From an uncultured Acidobacteriota bacterium (GTDB lineage: Bacteria > Acidobacteriota > Blastocatellia > Pyrinomonadales > Pyrinomonadaceae), in assembly GCA_937873515.1 (NCBI GenBank), contig CALMYB010000008.1, positions 1-64,000 on the forward strand: DNA of 64,000 nt, read 5' to 3'. Positions within the stretch are counted from its first letter, which is position 1. The number at the start of each line of letters is the position of its first letter. Of this stretch, positions 58,281 through 64,000 are shown piece after piece. The notes below the pieces were generated by a model. It did no database searches. It saw nothing but the letters and a program-made list of their open reading frames with translations, and was not told the origin of the DNA. The position numbers were made by a program, and so were the translations under genes.

Positions 58281-59207
58281 ATGAAGAAGATCAGTTTCAT
58301 CGCGGGCATTCTTTTGTTCTTATTGATGAGCATCAGCGTTTTTTCGCAGGCTCGTTCGATCACGGTCAAGACGGAACCGAATGCACAGGTCTTTATCGAT
58401 GGCGTATCTTACGGCCGGACGGGCGAGGACGGAACCTTGAAGGTCAGAAAGCTTTCTGCCGAGGTTCATGCTCTCAAAATTCGCTGTGACGGCTTTAAGG
58501 AAAAGACACAAAGGCTAACGGCTGTCATTAAGGACGAAATTTCGATATCGCTCGCAAAAACCACCGATAAGGCGGAATTGAAGTTTCAGGAAGCCGGAAG
58601 GCTCGCTCAGATCGACCGCGACAAGGCTATAGCCGCCTACGCGGAGACGATTAAGATGCGGCCGGGCTTTGTTGACGCATATATTGAGATGGCAAGGCTG
58701 CAGAACGATAATGCAGATGTCATCGCGGCGCAAAAGACGATAGCCGCCGTAAGGCGCCTTCGACCTGGTATTGCAGAGGTTTCAGCGGTCGAAGCCCGCA
58801 TCCTCAAAGACGGCGGCTACCCTGACAAGGCGATCCTTGCGTTCAAGAAGGCGATCGTCGAGGGGAAAGGCTTTCAGCCTGAGGCTTATACCGGGCTTGG
58901 GCTACTCTACAAAGATCGGGCCGAGACCGCCGGCGGCGAGGGCGATCTCGATACTGAAAAGGCGAACTACGACGAATCGGCAAAGAATCTGAAGATCGCG
59001 TTAAAGCAGCTTGGGAGCGCGCCGGACGCGATCGTCCTTTACCAGCTATTGGGCCTTGTTTATGAAAGAAGGCATCAATATCCCGAAGCGATCGCCCTCT
59101 ACAGACAGTTTCTAGACATCTTTCCGGATACTCCGGAGGCCACGTCGGTCCGCTCCTTCATCATTCAGCTTGAAAAACAGATGGCTGAGACGCCTGAAGC
59201 CCAATAA
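58281..59207 (+). CDS. Exported PEGA and TPR repeat protein
   Basis: I place the start at the ATG at 58281, which begins a signal peptide (KKISFIAGILLFLLMSISVF); a longer frame from 58218 has 21 odd residues ahead of it. A PEGA domain follows (SITVKTEPNAQVFIDGVSYG, about residues 25-95), then about four TPR-like helical pairs (e.g. AIAAYAETIKMRPGFVDAYI, AIALYRQFLDIFPDTPEA). PEGA domains bind cell wall or surface-layer components and TPRs bind proteins, so it is a predicted periplasmic scaffold. It lies just upstream of the pilus promoter but ends 80 bases before it, so cotranscription with pilB is unlikely. Confidence 0.82.
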   Translation: MKKISFIAGILLFLLMSISVFSQARSITVKTEPNAQVFIDGVSYGRTGEDGTLKVRKLSAEVHALKIRCDGFKEKTQRLTAVIKDEISISLAKTTDKAELKFQEAGRLAQIDRDKAIAAYAETIKMRPGFVDAYIEMARLQNDNADVIAAQKTIAAVRRLRPGIAEVSAVEARILKDGGYPDKAILAFKKAIVEGKGFQPEAYTGLGLLYKDRAETAGGEGDLDTEKANYDESAKNLKIALKQLGSAPDAIVLYQLLGLVYERRHQYPEAIALYRQFLDIFPDTPEATSVRSFIIQLEKQMAETPEAQ

Positions 59208-59286
59208 TTTACGAGAAATTCTATCAATTTGACCGATTAGGCTCGAATTTTTTCGGTCAACCTGCATCACAGCGATCGAAATTTTG

Positions 59287-59315
59287 TTGACACGCAAGTG
59301 TTTAATGATTACTAT
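59287..59315 (+). promoter_or_regulatory. Sigma70-type promoter for the pilus operon
   Basis: A perfect TTGACA at 59287-59292 is followed after exactly 17 bases by TACTAT at 59310-59315. The inverted repeat CAACGATGTTTATCATCGTTG lies at the predicted transcription start (59323-59343) and could be a protein-binding site or an early RNA hairpin. It is about 120 bases before pilB. Confidence 0.55.
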
Positions 59316-59439
59316 TAGGTGTCAACGATGTTTATCATCGTTGTTCTGACGACCCACTTCTCAAAATACAAGTCCGCTTTGAAAGCGAGAATTCCGCCAG
59401 GAAACCCGCCCGAATAGAGGAATCTTGAACCCACTCTAA

Positions 59440-61284
59440 ATGTCAGCAAAACTCGGAGAAATTCTTGTCCGCGAAAACCTCATCACTCCGCAGCAACTGC
59501 GTGATGCGCTTGAGTACCAGCGGAATAACGGAGGCAGGCTCGGTTCCAACCTTGTCAAGCTGGGCGTTGTCTCCGATGACGTCGTAACCGCCGTTCTGTC
59601 GCGCCAGTACGGTGTGCCGTCGATCAACCTCGAACTGTTCCAGATCGAGCCGGAAGTCATCAAACTGATTTCGCATGAGGTCGCCCTGAAGTATTCGGTG
59701 CTTCCTGTTTCTAAGGTTGGTGCCACCCTCACGCTCGCCATGGCCGACCCGACGAACGTCTTTGCGATGGACGACATTAAATTCATGACCGGATTTAATG
59801 TTGAGCCTGTGATCTCCGCGGAGTCGTCTATCCAGCATGCGATCGGTAAATATTACACAGGTTCGTCCGAGATCGATATTTTTGACGCGGCTTTCGCGGA
59901 GGAAGCCGAAGTTGCCTTTAACGGCAATGGACATCACGCGAGCTCGAACGGCCATGCGAAGGTCAGTTCCGCGCCGGGAGAAGGCCTGCAGGAAGGTGAC
60001 TTGGATGTCTCGCTTGACAGGTTCACGTTCGACTCGAACGAACACGAGAACTTCGAGCTTGTCGAGGAGAATGACGAGATCGATCTTGCCGCCCTTGCGA
60101 GGGCGAGCGAAGACGCACCTGTCGTCCGGCTGGTCAATGTCCTTCTGGTCGATTCCCTTCGACGCGGTGCATCGGATATTCACGTCGAGCCTTACGAAAA
60201 GGATTTTAGGATCAGATTTCGAATCGACGGCATTCTCTACGATGTGATGCATCCGCCGATGAAGATCCGCGATCCGCTTATCTCGCGTCTCAAGATCATG
60301 TCGAAGCTCGACATTTCAGAGAAGCGGCTGCCGCAGGACGGACGCATCAAGATCAAGGTCAAGATAGACAACCGCTCACGCGAACTCGATTTCCGTGTTT
60401 CGACGCTGCCGACACTCTTTGGAGAAAAGGTCGTGCTTCGTCTCCTCGACAAAGAGAAGCTGATGCTCGATATGACGAAACTCGGCTTTGAGGTAGAGAG
60501 TCTGGAGAAATTCCAGCGGGCGATCTCGAATCCGTACGGCATGGTGCTCGTAACGGGCCCGACAGGTTCGGGTAAGACGAACACGCTCTATTCCGCTCTT
60601 CAATCGCTGAACACGCCTGAGACGAATATCATGACGGCCGAAGATCCGGTCGAATTCAACCTTCAAGGCATCAACCAGGTGCAGATGAAGGAGCAGATCG
60701 GATTGAACTTTGCGGCCGCTCTCAGATCTTTCCTGCGTCAGGATCCAAATATCGTCCTCGTCGGCGAGATCCGCGACTTCGAGACGGCCGAGATCGCGAT
60801 CAAGGCCGCACTCACAGGCCACCTTGTGCTCTCCACGCTGCACACGAACGATGCACCGTCAACGATCTCGCGTCTCGTGAACATGGGTATCGAACCGTTT
60901 CTTGTGGCGACATCGGTCAACATCATTCAAGCACAGAGGCTCATTCGCCGTATTTGCCAGAATTGCAAAGAGGAAGTCCATATGCCGAGCGAAGGCTTGG
61001 TCGAGATAGGATTCAAGCCGGAGGAAGTTGGCGATGTAAGGCTCTACAAGGGCCGGGGCTGCCAAGCGTGCAACAACACAGGTTATAAGGGCCGAGTCGG
61101 CCTGTATGAAGTTATGGAGATCACGGATGACCTTCGTGAGCTCATTATCATCGGCGCAAGCGCGATGGAATTGCGGAGAAAAGCGATCGAGCTCGGAATG
61201 ATCACGCTGCGTGAATCGGGCTTGTGCAAGATACGTGACGGCATCACGACGATCGAAGAGGTCGTTAAAGAGACCGTTCTTTAG
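59440..61284 (+). CDS. pilB: Type IV pilus assembly ATPase
   Basis: The 614-residue protein has an N-terminal MshEN-type domain (about 1-150), then the GspE/PilB ATPase core with Walker A GPTGSGKTN near residue 373, the Asp box and Walker B region (LRQDPNIVLVGEIRDFETAE), and the C-terminal zinc site CQNCKEE / CQACNNTGYKG. PilB powers pilus extension at the inner membrane; the four-cysteine site and the LRQDP motif distinguish it from PilT. It opens the pil operon, 125 bases after the promoter. Confidence 0.96.
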   Translation: MSAKLGEILVRENLITPQQLRDALEYQRNNGGRLGSNLVKLGVVSDDVVTAVLSRQYGVPSINLELFQIEPEVIKLISHEVALKYSVLPVSKVGATLTLAMADPTNVFAMDDIKFMTGFNVEPVISAESSIQHAIGKYYTGSSEIDIFDAAFAEEAEVAFNGNGHHASSNGHAKVSSAPGEGLQEGDLDVSLDRFTFDSNEHENFELVEENDEIDLAALARASEDAPVVRLVNVLLVDSLRRGASDIHVEPYEKDFRIRFRIDGILYDVMHPPMKIRDPLISRLKIMSKLDISEKRLPQDGRIKIKVKIDNRSRELDFRVSTLPTLFGEKVVLRLLDKEKLMLDMTKLGFEVESLEKFQRAISNPYGMVLVTGPTGSGKTNTLYSALQSLNTPETNIMTAEDPVEFNLQGINQVQMKEQIGLNFAAALRSFLRQDPNIVLVGEIRDFETAEIAIKAALTGHLVLSTLHTNDAPSTISRLVNMGIEPFLVATSVNIIQAQRLIRRICQNCKEEVHMPSEGLVEIGFKPEEVGDVRLYKGRGCQACNNTGYKGRVGLYEVMEITDDLRELIIIGASAMELRRKAIELGMITLRESGLCKIRDGITTIEEVVKETVL

Positions 61285-61301
61285 AACTTGGGAGGCAAGT
61301 T

Positions 61302-62090
61302 ATGTTAGTAAGGGCAATTGCATTATCTTTGGCACTTTTGGTTGGCATCGGCATCATCGTGCCGCTTGGCACCAACGATGCGGATGCGGCGCCGCGTCGC
61401 GCACGCAAACACAAGAAACACCGAAAGCACTATAAGAAGTATTCAAAGCGCTGGTGGCGACAATATCGCGCGCGCCAGCTTCGTGCCCGCCGCCATCGTG
61501 CTCAGGTCAGAAAGCTGCGGCTTCGCCAGATAAGATTGGCCAAAGCGCGTCGAGCGCGTGCGGCGAACAGGAATCACGTTGCCTCAAATCCTCGCGTTAA
61601 GAGCGTGAGGGTACCGGCATCGACACCTCAAACGTGGGAAGAGTCAAAAACAAGTTCGAACGAAATGCGTTTCCGCGTCGATGATTCGCGTGGTTCGCAG
61701 GTCGGTTCGGCATCGATCTCGGTCGTTGGCCCTGCAACCGGTGAAGACCGCACGGTCGGGTCGCAGAGGATGCTTGCCGGCGTCAGTACGACGGCTCTGC
61801 GCCGCGATGTGATCAACCGAATGATCCAGGAGAATGGCTGGGTCGTCAATGATTATCAAAAAGAGATCAACGGACGCCTTGTCTATGTCGTCGTCGCCCA
61901 ATCTCAGGCACGTAACGGGCAGCTGCAGTCGCGAATGTTCTACTTCACGGCCGTTGACGGCAAGATCTACAACGTTGCGACGAATTCGTCAGCAGATCAG
62001 GCCGACCGCCTTGCGGAAGAATCTGAGAAGGTCTTGGGATCGCTTCAGAGCCGCGTGCGTTCGACCCAGCGTGCATCCGTCCGCGAATAA
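61302..62090 (+). CDS. Exported highly basic protein encoded between pilB and pilT
   Basis: After a signal peptide (LVRAIALSLALLVGIGIIVP) the next ~80 residues are extremely Arg/Lys/His-rich (RKHKKHRKHYKKYSKRWW, RARQLRARRHRAQ). The last ~150 residues form a globular domain (VDDSRGSQVGSASISVVG; LVYVVVAQSQARNG; DRLAEESEKVLGSL). GGGAGG five bases upstream of the ATG is a strong ribosome site. The position, 17 bases after pilB and 37 before pilT, implies cotranscription with the pilus motor genes. A basic domain of this size could bind DNA, peptidoglycan or polysaccharide outside the cell. I know no named family. Confidence 0.75.
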   Translation: MLVRAIALSLALLVGIGIIVPLGTNDADAAPRRARKHKKHRKHYKKYSKRWWRQYRARQLRARRHRAQVRKLRLRQIRLAKARRARAANRNHVASNPRVKSVRVPASTPQTWEESKTSSNEMRFRVDDSRGSQVGSASISVVGPATGEDRTVGSQRMLAGVSTTALRRDVINRMIQENGWVVNDYQKEINGRLVYVVVAQSQARNGQLQSRMFYFTAVDGKIYNVATNSSADQADRLAEESEKVLGSLQSRVRSTQRASVRE

Positions 62091-62127
62091 CGAAAACCTC
62101 AATCTTAACTTTGGAACTATTTGATCT

Positions 62128-63330
62128 ATGAGCTACGAACCGGTAAATGAAGCGACCGTTACGCTGCCCGAACTTCTGAAAAGAATGACGGACGCTGGCG
62201 GCTCCGACCTGCACCTTTCTACCAACTCGCCTCCTCAGGTGCGCGTCCATGGTCATCTGTCGCCGATCGCAGGCTTTCCGGCACTCACGCCGGCGGACAC
62301 CAAGCGGCTTGCGTATTCAGTGCTTACTGACGCCCAGAAACATCGATTCGAAGAGAATCTCGAACTCGATTTCTCATTTGGCTTAAAGGGAATGTCGCGT
62401 TTTCGTGCCAACCTTTTTAACCAGAAAGGGGCTGTCGGAGCCGTGTTTCGTGCTATTCCCTACGAGATCAAATCTTTTGAGGCTCTTGGGCTGCCGCAGG
62501 TCGTTCAAGACCTGTGTAAAAAACCTCGCGGCCTCGTACTTGTAACAGGACCGACCGGATCCGGTAAATCGACCACACTTGCCTCCATGGTCGATAAGAT
62601 CAATATCGATCGTCACGACCACATCCTGACGATCGAGGATCCGATCGAGTTCCTTCACAATCACAAGAATTGCGTTGTGAACCAACGCGAAGTCGCGGCC
62701 GATACACACTCGTTCGGTGCCGCCCTTCGAACCGCCCTTCGTCAGGATCCGGATATCGTGCTCGTCGGCGAAATGCGTGACCTTGAGACGATCGAGATGG
62801 CCTTGCGTATCGCTGAAACGGGCCACTTGACCTTCGCGACGCTTCACACGAACTCTGCCTATTCGACGATCAACCGTATCATCGACGTGTTCCCATCCGA
62901 GCAGCAGGCGCAGGTTCGTACGCAGCTGTCGCTTGTTCTCGAAGGCATTCTTTGCCAATCGCTGCTTCCTAAGGCCTCTGGTGACGGACGCGCGATGGCC
63001 CTCGAGATCCTCGTCCCGAACGCCGCTATCCGCAACCTCATTCGCGAGGACAAGATCCATCAGATCTACTCGATGATGCAGACCGGACAGGACAAGTTCG
63101 GTATGCAGACCTTCAATCAGGCGCTTGCATCGCTCGTTCATAAACGCACGATCACGCTCGAAACTGCTATGCAGCGTTCATCAAATCCTGATGAGCTCAA
63201 AGAGCTTATTCAGCGAGGCTCCGGCCTTAACGAATCCTACGGCGGAGTCGGGAAACCGGCTGTACCTGCAGCTGGCGGCAGTCCGTATGCACAGGGCCGT
63301 CCGATCGGACAGCGTCCGCCCGTTAGATAG
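62128..63330 (+). CDS. pilT: Type IV pilus retraction ATPase
   Basis: PilT drives pilus retraction. The protein begins LPELLKRMTDAGGSDLHLST, has Walker A GPTGSGKSTT near residue 141, the LRQDPDIVLVGEMRDLETIE Asp box and Walker B segment, and the AIRNLIREDKIHQIYSMMQT helix that is typical of PilT. The C-terminal ~50 residues are a Gly/Pro-rich tail that is not part of the ATPase core. It follows the basic-protein gene by 37 bases and precedes pilC by 35. Confidence 0.96.
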   Translation: MSYEPVNEATVTLPELLKRMTDAGGSDLHLSTNSPPQVRVHGHLSPIAGFPALTPADTKRLAYSVLTDAQKHRFEENLELDFSFGLKGMSRFRANLFNQKGAVGAVFRAIPYEIKSFEALGLPQVVQDLCKKPRGLVLVTGPTGSGKSTTLASMVDKINIDRHDHILTIEDPIEFLHNHKNCVVNQREVAADTHSFGAALRTALRQDPDIVLVGEMRDLETIEMALRIAETGHLTFATLHTNSAYSTINRIIDVFPSEQQAQVRTQLSLVLEGILCQSLLPKASGDGRAMALEILVPNAAIRNLIREDKIHQIYSMMQTGQDKFGMQTFNQALASLVHKRTITLETAMQRSSNPDELKELIQRGSGLNESYGGVGKPAVPAAGGSPYAQGRPIGQRPPVR

Positions 63331-63365
63331 ACCTTTCTAGAAACTCATCTGGAGTGACCACTCAA

Positions 63366-64000
63366 ATGCCTACTTACGCTTTTAAGGGAAGAAACCGATT
63401 GAACGAACTCGTCTCGGGCGAGCGCGAAGCCGCAACACAGGATGAACTCCGGGCGTTGCTGCGTCGTGAGCAGATCATACTGACTCAGGCCTCTGAAAAG
63501 GGCCGTGAGATCTCGATACCGAAGCTCGGACGCCGCAAAAAGGTCAAAGCAAAAGAACTTGCCGTTTTTACGCGACAATTCTCAGTGATGATCGACGCCG
63601 GTCTGCCGCTCGTTCAGTGTCTCGATATTCTCGCCGAACAGCAGCAGAATGCATTCTTTAAGGATGTGCTGCGGCAGGTTCGAACGAATGTCGAAGAAGG
63701 ATCGACGCTTTTCCAGGCTCTGGAACGGCACCCCAAAGTTTTCGACAGCCTTTTCACGCACATGGTCGAGGCGGGTGAAACGGGCGGTGTGCTCGATCTC
63801 ATTCTTCAGCGTCTGGCCGTCCTTATTGAAAAGGTCGTCAAGTTGAAACGAAGCATCGTTTCGGCATCGATCTATCCGGCAGCCGTCATTCTAGTTGCGA
63901 TCGGCGCGATCGCCGTCATCATGGTGGTCGTCATCCCGCAGTTCCAACAGATCTTCCTTGGCCTGTTAGGCCCGGGCGAAGCTCTGCCGCTCCCGACACG
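63366..64000 (+). CDS. pilC: Type IV pilus inner-membrane platform protein, 5' part
   Basis: The frame opens with MPTYAFKGRNRLNELVSGER and continues with LAVFTRQFSVMIDAGLPLVQ, the first T2SSF domain of GspF/PilC proteins. After about residue 160 comes the hydrophobic SIYPAAVILVAIGAIAVIMV. PilC is the polytopic platform on which PilB and PilT act. The gene runs off the window; about 211 codons are present of an expected ~400. GGAG lies 13 bases before the ATG. Confidence 0.93.
   Translation, partial: MPTYAFKGRNRLNELVSGEREAATQDELRALLRREQIILTQASEKGREISIPKLGRRKKVKAKELAVFTRQFSVMIDAGLPLVQCLDILAEQQQNAFFKDVLRQVRTNVEEGSTLFQALERHPKVFDSLFTHMVEAGETGGVLDLILQRLAVLIEKVVKLKRSIVSASIYPAAVILVAIGAIAVIMVVVIPQFQQIFLGLLGPGEALPLPT

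Overview
The window looks like chromosomal DNA of a Gram-negative, diderm heterotroph. The best guess, by inference, is an Acidobacteriota of the Blastocatellia/Pyrinomonadaceae type. Reasons: several secreted proteins built from DxDGDG (FG-GAP/VCBS) repeats with W-rich units, Pro-Thr linkers between domains, FecR-type and PEGA/TPR envelope proteins, a large Wzx/Wzy-style polysaccharide locus, and a type IV pilus motor operon. No rRNA, phage structural genes, transposase or CRISPR array is visible.

Layout. 1-2057: the N-terminal part of an RHS-like secreted protein and an FG-GAP repeat protein. 2341-9137: a complete type I restriction-modification system (hsdM, hsdS, hsdR) whose genes are separated by arrays of palindromes. 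9269-11026: tRNA-Thr(CGT), an HTH regulator, an ImmA/IrrE-type zinc protease and a small protein. 11108-13934: a paired M16 peptidase, one active and one apparently inactive subunit. 14048-18199: exported proteins, including a transglutaminase-like/FG-GAP fusion, with a candidate promoter and leader terminator upstream. 18763-27261: FecR/DUF6600-like, SnoaL-like, GAF-like and TPR envelope or signalling proteins.

27264-47996 is one long leftward surface-polysaccharide locus. It holds a ligase/polymerase-like membrane protein, a fused WecA-type/CapD-N-type enzyme, several glycosyltransferases (GT4, GT2, GT61), an RmlA-like nucleotidyltransferase, an RmlC-like epimerase, AsnB-type amidotransferase, methyltransferases, a flippase and a DegT aminotransferase. 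Together they could prime, extend, modify, flip and polymerise an undecaprenyl-linked glycan. Short 7- and 9-bp tandem repeats sit at gene ends in this locus and flank a frameshifted four-helix-bundle gene.

48009-54153: a PEP-mutase/ICL-family enzyme, an FMN glutamate-synthase-like protein, a frameshifted subclass B3 (Gln116-type) metallo-beta-lactamase, a DUF4177-like lipoprotein-size protein, and thiC behind a TPP riboswitch. The thiC reading frame carries three copies of a 24-bp palindromic element and a heptanucleotide array. 54453-59207: an M48 protease/beta-propeller fusion, a small exported protein, tRNA-Met and a PEGA/TPR protein. 59287-64000: a sigma70-like promoter followed by pilB, a very basic exported protein, pilT and the start of pilC.

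The features most worth attention are the short palindromic and tandem repeats embedded in or abutting genes, above all in thiC, and the two broken genes. All functional calls are from reading motifs by eye; no database search was run.
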